This document shows, in pieces, positions 8,680 through 17,163 of a DNA stretch of 64,000 bases. Location: assembly GCA_965203375.1 (NCBI GenBank), contig OZ241886.1, positions 2,170,001-2,234,000 of the forward strand, given 5' to 3'. This DNA comes from CATQHS01 sp965203375 (GTDB lineage: Bacteria > Actinomycetota > Acidimicrobiia > Acidimicrobiales > Aldehydirespiratoraceae). The notes under the pieces are model-generated. The model made no database searches. It was given only the letters and a program-made list of their open reading frames with translations, and was not told the origin of the DNA. A program made the translations under genes and the position numbers. Position 1 is the stretch's first letter; every line of letters begins with the position of its first letter.

Positions 8680-8993
8680 CCACGAGAACAGAGGTGTGAC
8701 ACCCCAAATCAGGGCCAAGACGACGCAACCGCCAAACGGGGCATGCTCACATCCGCGGCATAGACCGACGACCGGGCAGGCCCATGTCACCTCGCCGGTG
8801 AACGTCGGGTCGATGCCGAGGGTGCGGACGGCATAGACCGACGACCGGGCAGGCCCATGTCACCTCGCCGGTGAACGTCGGGTCGATGCCGAGGGTGCGG
8901 ACGGCATAGACCGACGACCGGGCAGGCCCATGTCATCCGCAGCGGCTACTGGATGGCGCCTCGGTGGGGAGCAAGCCGGTCCGGGTCGGTGCG
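8680..8993. other. Convergent intergenic region with tandem repeats
   Basis: No gene is seen in these 314 bp between the HNH gene and apeB. Most of it is the 73-bp tandem repeat at 8761-8935. Confidence 0.6.
8761..8935. repeat. 73-bp tandem repeat, 2.4 copies
   Basis: Units start at 8761, 8834 and 8907 with TAGACCGACGACCGGGCAGG. The first two are essentially identical and the third stops after about 29 bp. The near-identity suggests recent duplication. Confidence 0.92.
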
Positions 8994-10304
8994 CTAGCCC
9001 CGCAGGAACTCGACTATGGCGGCCTGGAACCAGCCCACATCCCGGGCGCCGGCCAGCTCTCGGATCGAGTGCATGGCCAACTGGGGGCAGCCGGCGTCCA
9101 CCGTGGCGATGCCGAGCCGGGCGGAGGTGATGGGGCCGATGGTGGATCCGCAGGCCATGTCGGTGCGGCTGACGAAGACCTGGACCGGCGCCCCGGCCCG
9201 CTCGCAGGCCAGCCGGAAGGCGGCGCCGGTGAGGGCGTCGGTGGCGTAGCGCTGGTTGGCGTTCACCTTCAGCACCGGGCCGCCGCCGAGGGCCACGGGG
9301 TGCTCGGGCTCGTGGCGGTCGGCGTAGTTGGGGTGGGTGGCGTGGGCCCCGTCGGCCGACAGCACCAGGCTGGCCGCCCGGGCGGCGGCGGCATCGTCGG
9401 CGGAGGCCCCGAAGCCGGCCGACAGGCGAGCCAGGGCGTCGGCCAGCCGCGGCGACGCCGCCCCGGCGGCCGACACGCTGCCCACCTCCTCGTGGTCGAA
9501 CAAACACACCACCGGCACCGACGGGCCCGGCCCGGCGCCGTCGGCGGCCGCCGCCTCGATCAGGGCCTCGACCGCGGCGAAGCACGACAGCAGGTTGTCG
9601 ATGCGGGGCGCGCTCAGCATGTCGCCGCCCGGCCCCACCAGCCGGGACGGGGCCGGGTCGAACAGCATCAGGTCGTGGCCGACCACCTCGGCGGCGGCCA
9701 CCCCGGCCTCGGCGGCCACCGCCTCCAGGAACCCGGCCCCCGAGCCGGGGTCGAGGGTCCAGATCGGCGACAGGTGGAGCTGGCGGTTCAGGCGCAGGCC
9801 CCGCTCGTCGATGTCGCGGTCCAAGTGGATGGCGAGCTGGGGGATGCGCAGCCACGGCCCGTCGATGCACACCAGCTTGGCGGCGGCCCCGCCGGAGGGG
9901 TCGCGCACGGCCAGGCGCCCGGCCACCCCCAAGTCCCGGTCGAGCCAACTGTTGACTAAAGCCGAGCCGTAGACCTCCACCCCGATCTGGCCGCAGCCCG
10001 CCCGGCGGAGGTCGGGGTTGGGCTTGACCCGCAGGTTGGGCGAGTCGGTGTGGGCCCCCACGACGCGGAAGCCGCTGCGGGGGCCGTGGCGGGCGCCGAC
10101 GCACCAAGCCGCCAGCGACCCGCCCGACGCCGCGTACCACAGCCCGGGCGAGGCGGCCTCGGCCGCGGCGGCCGCCGGCCGCCCCCCGGCTTCGGCCAGC
10201 AGCCCGACGGCGCGCTCGACGGCGTGGAACGGGGTGGGGGAGGCGTCGATGTGGCGGCCGATCCGCTCGGCCGCGGCGAACTCGGCGGCCGCGTCCCCAC
10301 CCAT
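8994..10304 (-). CDS. apeB: M18-family metalloaminopeptidase
   Basis: Cytosolic di-zinc aminopeptidase of the M18 (aspartyl aminopeptidase) family, 436 residues, the usual length. Family motifs are in order: GAHTDSPNLRVKP (metal-binding His/Asp), the RIDNLLSC segment, FDHEEVGS (catalytic and metal-binding acidic residues), GAHATHPNY, KVNANQRYAT and a C-terminal MHSIRELAG with the last metal histidine. I use the ATG at 10304, giving MGGDAAAEFAAA, because homology begins a few residues later; upstream codons to 10418 look like intergenic sequence. It is convergent with the HNH gene and divergent from gltB. It likely trims peptides, possibly those released by the proteasome (inference). Confidence 0.9.
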   Translation of the reverse strand: MGGDAAAEFAAAERIGRHIDASPTPFHAVERAVGLLAEAGGRPAAAAAEAASPGLWYAASGGSLAAWCVGARHGPRSGFRVVGAHTDSPNLRVKPNPDLRRAGCGQIGVEVYGSALVNSWLDRDLGVAGRLAVRDPSGGAAAKLVCIDGPWLRIPQLAIHLDRDIDERGLRLNRQLHLSPIWTLDPGSGAGFLEAVAAEAGVAAAEVVGHDLMLFDPAPSRLVGPGGDMLSAPRIDNLLSCFAAVEALIEAAAADGAGPGPSVPVVCLFDHEEVGSVSAAGAASPRLADALARLSAGFGASADDAAAARAASLVLSADGAHATHPNYADRHEPEHPVALGGGPVLKVNANQRYATDALTGAAFRLACERAGAPVQVFVSRTDMACGSTIGPITSARLGIATVDAGCPQLAMHSIRELAGARDVGWFQAAIVEFLRG

Positions 10305-10443
10305 CGCCCCATGATGCCCCGAACTGCCCCCCGAACGGCTCGCGGGCCATGTCCCCAACCGCTCCGAACGGCCCGCGATCCGACCCTCGTAGCGCCCGAA
10401 CGGCTCGATTTGTGGCAATCGGGCCGATGTTGGCTAGGTTTGC

Positions 10444-10452
10444 TTATCCACA
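10444..10452 (+). promoter_or_regulatory. Consensus DnaA-box sequence upstream of gltB
   Basis: TTATCCACA matches the general DnaA-box consensus exactly. It lies in the 256-bp apeB/gltB divergent gap. With one site it cannot be an origin. Its use is unknown and chance is possible. Confidence 0.3.
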
Positions 10453-10560
10453 GCTTTGCTGTTCGGGCCAACGGCGTCCCGCACGGTCGGGAGCGGACCG
10501 GATCAACCCCGGCGCCCCCGCACCGCGACCGCACCGCACGAACCCGATCCGAGGAGCCGG

Positions 10561-13500
10561 ATGAACGCCGATCTCCCCCCGCGCCAGGGCCTGTATGACC
10601 CCAGCGGCGAGCACGACTCGTGCGGGATCGGGTTCGTGTGCGACATGTCGGGGAAGCCCAGGCGAGACATCGTCGCCATGGGGCTCGAGGCTCTGTGCAA
10701 CCTCGACCACCGCAGCGCCCGGGGGGCCGAGCCCGACACCGGCGACGGGTCCGGGGTCCTCATCCAGATACCCGACCGGTTCATACGAGACGTCGTCGCC
10801 TTCGGACTGCCCCCGGCCGGCCAGTACGCCACCGGCATCGGCTTCTTCCCGCCCGAGGAGGCCGCCGCGGCCGCGGCGGCCGCCGAAGTGGAGAGGATCC
10901 TCGGCGAGGAGGGCCTGGAGACGGCGGGCTGGAGGGAGGTGCCGACCGACGACTCGATGCTGGGGCGGGGGGCCCGCCGGGCCATGCCGTCTCTGCGCCA
11001 GATCTTCGTCACCGGCGCCGGGCTGTCGGGGATCGCCCTGGACCGCCGCCTGTATATCGCCCGCAAGCGCATGGAACACGAGATCTCCGCCGGCCCCGAC
11101 CCCTCTTCCGGCGGGGGCATGGGCGGCGCGTCCGGGGCCCACCGGGGGGTGTACTTCCCCAGCCTCAGCGCCCGGACCCTGGTCTACAAGGGAATGCTGG
11201 TGCCCCACCAGCTCGCCGGCTTCTACCCGGACCTGGCCGACGAGCGGATCGCCAGCTCCCTGATACTGATCCACTCCCGGTTCTCCACCAACACCTTCCC
11301 CTCTTGGCCCCTGGCCCACCCCTACCGGCTCATCGTCCACAACGGCGAGATCAACGCCATCGCCGGCAACCGCAACTGGATGCGGGCCCGGGAGTCCCTG
11401 CTGGAGTCCCCGCATCTCGGCGGCCTGGAGCGGGCCCTCCCGGTGTGTACCCCCGGCGCCAGCGACACCGCCAGCTTCGACGAGGTCCTAGAGCTCCTCA
11501 CCCTGGGCGGTTACCCCCTGCCCGAGGCCGTGCTCATGATGATCCCCGAGCCCTGGGAGAACCACGGCGAGATGGCCGAGGACCGCCGGGCCTTCTACCG
11601 CTACCACGCCGCCCGCATGGAGCCCTGGGACGGCCCCGCGTCCATCGCCTTCACCGACGGGACCGTGATCGGCGCCGTGCTCGACCGCAACGGCCTGCGT
11701 CCCTCCCGCTACTGGGTGACCTCCGACAACCTGGTGGTCATGGCCTCCGAGGTGGGGGTGCTCGACATCCCCCAGAGCAAAGTGGTGGAGAAGGGCCGGC
11801 TGCGGCCCGGCCGCATGTTCTTGGTGGACACCGCCCAGGGCCGGATCGTGCGCGACGACGAGATCAAGGACGGGCTGGTGAGGGCCCGGCCCTACCGGCG
11901 GTGGCTGGAGGAGAACCTGGTGCGCCTCGGCCAGCTCCCCGGCCCGGCCGCCGCCGACAACTCGCCCGCCCGAGCGGGTACCGCCCAAGCCCCGTCCGCC
12001 GACGCCCGGCCCGGCTCGGCCGCCGGCAACGGCTCAGCCGCCGCCAACGGGTCGGGGCCGGCGCACCGGGACGAGTCGCTGCTCCGCCGCCAGCAGATAT
12101 TCGGCTACACCCACGAGGAGCAGAAGCTGCTGCTGGCCCCCATGGCCCGCGACGCCAAAGAGGCGATCGGCTCCATGGGCACCGACACCCCGCTGGCCGT
12201 GCTGTCCGGCCGGCCCCGGCTCATCTACGACTACTTCAAACAGCTCTTCGCCCAGGTCACCAACCCGCCCCTGGACGCCATCCGCGAGGAGTTGGTCACC
12301 TCGCTGTACGCCCGGGTCGGCCCAGAGGCCAACCTCTTGGACCCCCGGCCCGAGTCGTGCCGCACCATCCACCTGGACACCCCGGTGATCACCGACGCCG
12401 AGCTGGCCCGCCTGACCGGCCCCGGCGCGGCCGCCCGGGGCTTCGCGGCCGCGACGCTGCCCATCGTCTACCCCTCGGCGTCCGGCGGGGCCGGCCTGGA
12501 GCGGGCCCTGGCCGGGCTGCGCGCCGCGGCCACCGAGGCCGTCAATGCCGGCGCCTCGGTGCTGGTGCTGTCGGACCGGGGCTGGGACCGCCAGACGGCC
12601 CCCATCCCGTCGCTGCTGGCGCTGGCCGCGGTCCACCACCATCTGGTGCGGACCCGGGCCCGGACCCGGGCCGGCCTGGTGGTCTCGGCCGGCGACGTCC
12701 GGGAGGTACACCATCTCTGCCTGCTCCTCGGCTACGGCGCCAACGCTGTCAACCCCTACCTGGCCCTGGAGACGGTGGCGGCCATGGCCGCGGCGGGCGA
12801 GCACGGCCTCGACCCGGCGGCCACCGCCGCGGACAACTACGTCAAGGCGGCCGGGGCCGGGATCCTCAAGGTGATGTCGAAAATGGGCATCTCCACCGTC
12901 GCCTCCTACACCGGGGCCCAGATCTTCGAGGCCGTCGGCCTGGGGGAGGCCCTGGTGGACGAGTACTTCACCGGCACCGCCAGCCGCCTCGGCGGCATCG
13001 GCCTGGGCGAGCTGGCCGCCGAGGCCGCGGCCCGCCACCGCCGGGCCTTCCCGGCCAACCCGGCCCGCCGGGCCCACCGCAGCCTGGAGGAGGGGGGCGA
13101 GTACCAGTGGCGGCGGGAGGGCGAGCACCACCTGTTCAACCCCGAGACCGTCTTCAAGCTCCAGCACGCCACCCGCGAGGGCCGCTACGACATCTTCAAG
13201 GAGTACACCCGCCGGGTGGACGACCAGTCCCGCCAGCTCGGCACCCTGCGGGGCCTGTTCCGGCTCCGAACCGGCGACCGGCCGCCCGTGCCCATCGACG
13301 AGGTGGAGCCGGTGAGCGAGATCGTCAAGCGGTTCGCCACCGGGGCCATGAGCTACGGCTCCATCTCGGCCGAGGCCCACGAGACCCTGGCCATCGCCAC
13401 CAACCGCATCGGGGCCAAGTCCAACACCGGGGAGGGGGGCGAGGACCCCCGCCGCTATACGCCAGACCCCAACGGCGACTCCCGCCGCAGCGCGGTCAAG

Positions 13501-15252
13501 CAGGCGGCCAGCGCCCGCTTCGGGGTGACCAGCGAATACCTGGTCAACGCGGACGACATCCAGATCAAGATGGCCCAGGGGGCCAAGCCGGGGGAGGGGG
13601 GCCAGCTCCCGGGCCACAAGGTCTACCCCTGGATCGCCGAGACCCGGCACTCCACCCCCGGCGTGGGGCTGATCTCGCCTCCGCCCCACCACGACATCTA
13701 CTCCATCGAGGACCTGGCCCAGCTCATCTTCGACCTCAAGAACTCCAACCCGGCCGCCCGCATCCACGTGAAGCTGGTGGCCGAGGTGGGGGTGGGCACC
13801 GTGGCGGCCGGGGTGGCGAAGGCCCGGGCCGACGTGGTGCTGATCTCCGGCCACGACGGCGGCACCGGGGCGTCGCCGCTCACCTCCATCAAGCACGCCG
13901 GGGTGCCCTGGGAGCTGGGGCTGGCCGAGACCCAGCAGACCCTGGTCCTCAACGACCTGCGCGACCGGATCACCGTCCAGGTCGACGGCCAGATCAAGAC
14001 CGGCCGGGACGTGGTGGTGGCCGCCCTGCTGGGGGCCGAGGAGTTCGGCTTCGCCACCGCGCCGCTGGTGGTCATGGGCTGCGTGATGATGCGGGTGTGC
14101 CATCTCGACACCTGCCCGGTGGGGGTGGCCACCCAGAACCCCGAGCTGCGGGCCAAGTTCGCCGGCAAGCCCGAGTTCGTGGTGAACTTCTTCGAGTACG
14201 TGGCCGAGGAGGTGCGGGAGCTGCTGGCCGAGCTGGGGTTCCGCACCCTGGACGAGGCGGTGGGCCGGGTGGAGGCCCTCGAGACGGCCGAGGCGGTGGA
14301 CCACTGGAAGGCCGGCGGCCTGGACCTGTCACCCATCCTGCACCGGCCCGAGCCGCCCCGGGCCGGCGCGGCCCTGCGGCGGGTGAGGGGCCAGGACCAC
14401 GGGCTGGAGTCGGCCCTGGACCGGACCCTGATCCAGATGGCCGAGTCGTCGCTGGCCCAGGGCCGGCCGGTGACCATCGACATCCCCATCCGCAACGTCA
14501 ACCGCACCGTGGGGACCATGCTCGGCTACGAGGTGACCCGCCGCCGGGGCTCGGCCGGGCTGCCCGACGACACCATCGTGGTCAACTTCACCGGCTCGGC
14601 CGGGACCTCCTTCGGGGCCTTCGTGCCCCGGGGGATCACCCTGCGCCTGGAGGGCGACGCCAACGACTACACCGCCAAGGGGCTCTCGGGGGGCCGGGTG
14701 GTGGTGCGGCCCCCGGCCGACGCCTCCTTCGCTGCCGAGGACAACGTGATCGCCGGCAACGTGATCGGCTACGGCGCCACCAGCGGCGAGATCTACCTGC
14801 GGGGCCGGGTGGGGGAGAGGTTCTGCGTCCGCAACTCCGGGGCGACGGCGGTGGTGGAGGGGGTGGGCGACCACGGCTGCGAGTACATGACCGGGGGCCG
14901 GGCCGTGGTGCTGGGCGGGATCGGCCGCAACTTCGCGGCGGGCATGTCGGGCGGTATCGCCTACCTCTACGACCCCGACGGCCAGTCCCGCCGCCGGGTC
15001 AACCCGGAGATGGTGGAGCTCGCCCGGCCCGGCCCCGACGACCTGGAGTGGCTGCGGGACCGGATAGGGCGCCACCGCCACGAGACCGGCAGCCCGCTGG
15101 CCGGGCGGATCCTGGCCGACTGGGCCGCGGCCGCGGCCGCCTTCGTCAAGGTGATGCCCGTCGACTACCGGCGGGTGCTGGAGGTCTCGGAGCAGGCCCG
15201 GGCCTCCGGCGCCGACGAGGTGGCGGCCGTCATGGCCGCCGTCTCCGGCTGA
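10561..15252 (+). CDS. gltB: Glutamate synthase (NADPH-type), large subunit
   Basis: Converts 2-oxoglutarate and glutamine to two glutamates. 1563 residues: a class II glutamine amidotransferase domain whose catalytic Cys is residue 21 (DSCGIGF), so about 20 residues are removed on maturation; a central domain; an FMN-binding synthase barrel with the [3Fe-4S] cysteines C1174-x5-C1180-x4-C1185 (CVMMRVCHLDTCPVG); and a C-terminal GXGXG-type helix domain. The ATG at 10561 follows a GAGGAG site. A Gly/Ser/Ala/Asn-rich linker at about residues 461-500 is a low-complexity insertion before RRQQIFGYTHEEQ. It is followed by gltD after 19 bp, so the two subunits form an operon. Confidence 0.96.
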   Translation: MNADLPPRQGLYDPSGEHDSCGIGFVCDMSGKPRRDIVAMGLEALCNLDHRSARGAEPDTGDGSGVLIQIPDRFIRDVVAFGLPPAGQYATGIGFFPPEEAAAAAAAAEVERILGEEGLETAGWREVPTDDSMLGRGARRAMPSLRQIFVTGAGLSGIALDRRLYIARKRMEHEISAGPDPSSGGGMGGASGAHRGVYFPSLSARTLVYKGMLVPHQLAGFYPDLADERIASSLILIHSRFSTNTFPSWPLAHPYRLIVHNGEINAIAGNRNWMRARESLLESPHLGGLERALPVCTPGASDTASFDEVLELLTLGGYPLPEAVLMMIPEPWENHGEMAEDRRAFYRYHAARMEPWDGPASIAFTDGTVIGAVLDRNGLRPSRYWVTSDNLVVMASEVGVLDIPQSKVVEKGRLRPGRMFLVDTAQGRIVRDDEIKDGLVRARPYRRWLEENLVRLGQLPGPAAADNSPARAGTAQAPSADARPGSAAGNGSAAANGSGPAHRDESLLRRQQIFGYTHEEQKLLLAPMARDAKEAIGSMGTDTPLAVLSGRPRLIYDYFKQLFAQVTNPPLDAIREELVTSLYARVGPEANLLDPRPESCRTIHLDTPVITDAELARLTGPGAAARGFAAATLPIVYPSASGGAGLERALAGLRAAATEAVNAGASVLVLSDRGWDRQTAPIPSLLALAAVHHHLVRTRARTRAGLVVSAGDVREVHHLCLLLGYGANAVNPYLALETVAAMAAAGEHGLDPAATAADNYVKAAGAGILKVMSKMGISTVASYTGAQIFEAVGLGEALVDEYFTGTASRLGGIGLGELAAEAAARHRRAFPANPARRAHRSLEEGGEYQWRREGEHHLFNPETVFKLQHATREGRYDIFKEYTRRVDDQSRQLGTLRGLFRLRTGDRPPVPIDEVEPVSEIVKRFATGAMSYGSISAEAHETLAIATNRIGAKSNTGEGGEDPRRYTPDPNGDSRRSAVKQAASARFGVTSEYLVNADDIQIKMAQGAKPGEGGQLPGHKVYPWIAETRHSTPGVGLISPPPHHDIYSIEDLAQLIFDLKNSNPAARIHVKLVAEVGVGTVAAGVAKARADVVLISGHDGGTGASPLTSIKHAGVPWELGLAETQQTLVLNDLRDRITVQVDGQIKTGRDVVVAALLGAEEFGFATAPLVVMGCVMMRVCHLDTCPVGVATQNPELRAKFAGKPEFVVNFFEYVAEEVRELLAELGFRTLDEAVGRVEALETAEAVDHWKAGGLDLSPILHRPEPPRAGAALRRVRGQDHGLESALDRTLIQMAESSLAQGRPVTIDIPIRNVNRTVGTMLGYEVTRRRGSAGLPDDTIVVNFTGSAGTSFGAFVPRGITLRLEGDANDYTAKGLSGGRVVVRPPADASFAAEDNVIAGNVIGYGATSGEIYLRGRVGERFCVRNSGATAVVEGVGDHGCEYMTGGRAVVLGGIGRNFAAGMSGGIAYLYDPDGQSRRRVNPEMVELARPGPDDLEWLRDRIGRHRHETGSPLAGRILADWAAAAAAFVKVMPVDYRRVLEVSEQARASGADEVAAVMAAVSG

Positions 15253-15271
15253 GGGCCGGCCCCTCCGGCTT

Positions 15272-16735
15272 ATGGGCGACCCGCGCGGCTTCATGGCGCA
15301 CGACCGGGCCCTGCCCGGCCGCCGGCCGGTGCCGGTGCGGCTGCGCGACTGGCGGGAGGTGTACGAGGACTTCCCGGCCGAGGCCCTGCGCCAGCAGGCG
15401 TCGCGCTGCATGGACTGCGGCATCCCGTTCTGCAACAGCGGCTGCCCGCTGGGCAACCTCATCCCCGACTGGAACGACCTGGTGCACCGGGAGCTGTGGC
15501 GGGACGCCATCGACCGCCTGCACGCCACCAACAACTTCCCCGAGTTCACCGGCAGGCTGTGCCCGGCCCCCTGCGAGGAGGCCTGCGTGCTCGGCATCAA
15601 CGAGTCCCCGGTGACCATCAAGCAGGTGGAGGTGGAGATCATCGACCGGGCCTGGGCCGAGGGCTGGGTGGCGCCCCAGCCGCCCGCGGCGGCCACCGGG
15701 GCCTCGGTGGCGGTGGTGGGATCGGGGCCGGCCGGGCTGGCCGCGGCCCAGCAGCTCACCCGGGCCGGCCACGACGTCACCGTCTACGAGCGCGACGACC
15801 GGCTCGGGGGCCTGCTGCGGTACGGCATCCCGGAGTTCAAGATGGAGAAGCGCCACCTCGACCGGCGCCTGGACCAGATGCGGGCCGAGGGGACCCGGTT
15901 CCGCACCGGGGTGGAGGTCGGGGTGGACCTCACCGGGGCCGAGCTGCGGGCGGGCTGCGACGCGGTGGTCCTGGCCGGGGGGGCCACCGCCTGGAGGGAC
16001 CTGCCCATACCGGGCCGGGACCTGGCCGGGGTGCATCAGGCCATGGAGTACCTGCCGTGGGCCAACCGGGTCCAGCAGGGCGACCTGGCCGAGCCGCCCG
16101 TCACCGCGGCGGGCAAGGAGGTGGTGATAATCGGCGGCGGCGACACCGGCGCCGACTGCCTGGGCACCGCCCACCGCCAGGGGGCGGCCCGGGTGGTGCA
16201 GTTCGAGATCATGCCCCGGCCCCCCGACTCCCGCCCCGGCGCCAACCCGTGGCCGACCTGGCCGGTGATCTACCGGGTGTCGTCGGCCCACGAGGAGGGC
16301 GGGGAGCGGGAGTACGCCATCAACACGGTGGCCTTCGTCGGCGACGGGGCCGGCAACCTGGCCGGGCTGCGGACCGTGCGGGTAGCCCAGACCTTCGCCG
16401 ACGGGCGCATGGGCTTCGAGCCGGTGGCGGGCAGCGAGCAGGAATGGCCCGCCCAGCTCGCCCTGCTGGCCCTGGGGTTCACCGGCCCCGAGCGGGGGCC
16501 GCTGTTGGACCAGCTCGGGGTGGAGCTGACCGAGCGGGGCACGGTGGGCCGGGACCGGCGCTGGGAGACCAACGTGGCGGGGGTCTACGCCTGCGGTGAC
16601 ATGGGGCGGGGGCAGAGCTTGATCGTTTGGGCTATTGCCGAGGGGCGGGCTTGTGCGGCGGCGGTGGACGAGGGGCTCGGCGGGGCGGGCGATCTGCCAG
16701 CGCCTGTTTCTCCGACTTCTGTGCCTTTGTCGTAG
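15272..16735 (+). CDS. gltD: Glutamate synthase, small subunit
   Basis: Flavoprotein subunit that passes electrons from NADPH to GltB; 487 residues. The N-terminus MGDPRGFM is typical of the family and supports the ATG at 15272. The cysteine sets CMDCGIPFCNSGC and CPAPCEEAC bind two Fe-S clusters. GSGPAGLAAAQ binds FAD and GGGDTGADCLGTA binds NAD(P). It ends with the usual GDMGRGQSLIVWAI. The last 35 codons use more T-ending codons than the rest, as does much sequence next to the repeat cluster that follows. Confidence 0.95.
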   Translation: MGDPRGFMAHDRALPGRRPVPVRLRDWREVYEDFPAEALRQQASRCMDCGIPFCNSGCPLGNLIPDWNDLVHRELWRDAIDRLHATNNFPEFTGRLCPAPCEEACVLGINESPVTIKQVEVEIIDRAWAEGWVAPQPPAAATGASVAVVGSGPAGLAAAQQLTRAGHDVTVYERDDRLGGLLRYGIPEFKMEKRHLDRRLDQMRAEGTRFRTGVEVGVDLTGAELRAGCDAVVLAGGATAWRDLPIPGRDLAGVHQAMEYLPWANRVQQGDLAEPPVTAAGKEVVIIGGGDTGADCLGTAHRQGAARVVQFEIMPRPPDSRPGANPWPTWPVIYRVSSAHEEGGEREYAINTVAFVGDGAGNLAGLRTVRVAQTFADGRMGFEPVAGSEQEWPAQLALLALGFTGPERGPLLDQLGVELTERGTVGRDRRWETNVAGVYACGDMGRGQSLIVWAIAEGRACAAAVDEGLGGAGDLPAPVSPTSVPLS

Positions 16736-16773
16736 CGCTGTTTGGGCGGCGGGTCCTGTTAGGGCGTCGTCTT

Positions 16774-16862
16774 GATTTGGCGTTTTCCTTGTCCGGCCCG
16801 GCGGGTCCTGGTAGACATTGCTGTGATTTGGCGTTTTCTTTGTCCGGCCCGGCGGGTCCTGT
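16774..16862 (+). repeat. 51-bp tandem pair leading into the palindromic element
   Basis: GATTTGGCGTTTTCCTTGTC and its near copy start at 16774 and 16825. Each ends in CCGGCCCGGCGGGTCCTG, the head of the palindromic element. Confidence 0.8.
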
Positions 16863-16925
16863 CACGGGCGCGGTTTTGCCGCGGGGCGGCAAAACCTTGC
16901 CCCCGTGCCACCCACCGGCCTAGCG
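16843..16925 (+). repeat. Dispersed palindromic element, copy 2
   Basis: An 11-bp perfect inverted repeat, GGTTTTGCCGC (16872-16882) with its complement at 16886-16896, surrounds a GGG loop. The outer pair is CACGGG (16863-16868)/CCCGTG (16902-16907). It lies just after the 3' end of gltD in a convergent gap, so it could terminate transcription from either side. Confidence 0.85.
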
Positions 16926-17087
16926 CTTGCCGCTTCCGACGGTGAGGTGACTCCGAGTCCATTTCAATTCACGGGCGTGCCACCCACCGGCCTAGCGCTT
17001 GCCGCTTCCGACGGTGAGGTGACTCCGAGTCCATTTCAATTCACGGGCGTGCCACCCACCGGCCTAGTGCTTGCCGCTTCCGGCCCT
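16905..17087 (+). repeat. 72-bp tandem repeat, 2.5 copies
   Basis: Units start at 16905, 16977 and 17049 with GTGCCACCCACCGGCCTAG. They begin inside the right flank of the palindromic element, so the element's flank has been amplified. The copies are nearly identical. Confidence 0.92.
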
Positions 17088-17163
17088 AGCTAGCGCAATT
17101 TCACCTTCGTCGACTCGGGGTACCAACCCCACCGGCCTGGTGGGTGATGAAAATTTTGGTCTC

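Larger units (their letters stand above)
16736..17163. other. Convergent intergenic region made of repeats
   Basis: No gene is seen in 428 bp between gltD and the AftD-like gene. Three repeat types occupy it: a 51-bp pair (16774 and 16825), the palindromic element copy 2, and a 72-bp tandem repeat. Confidence 0.7.

Noticed and set aside
10444..10452. Possible replication origin at the DnaA box
   Set aside because: A single box; no dnaA/dnaN, no AT-rich unwinding region and no further boxes.
12034..14304. 756-codon minus-strand frame opposite gltB
   Set aside because: Antisense shadow without any domain.
10620..15614. 1664-codon open frame on the plus strand overlapping gltB
   Set aside because: A shifted-frame shadow of gltB, rich in Gly/Arg/Pro, with no domain; gltB in the other frame has full motifs.
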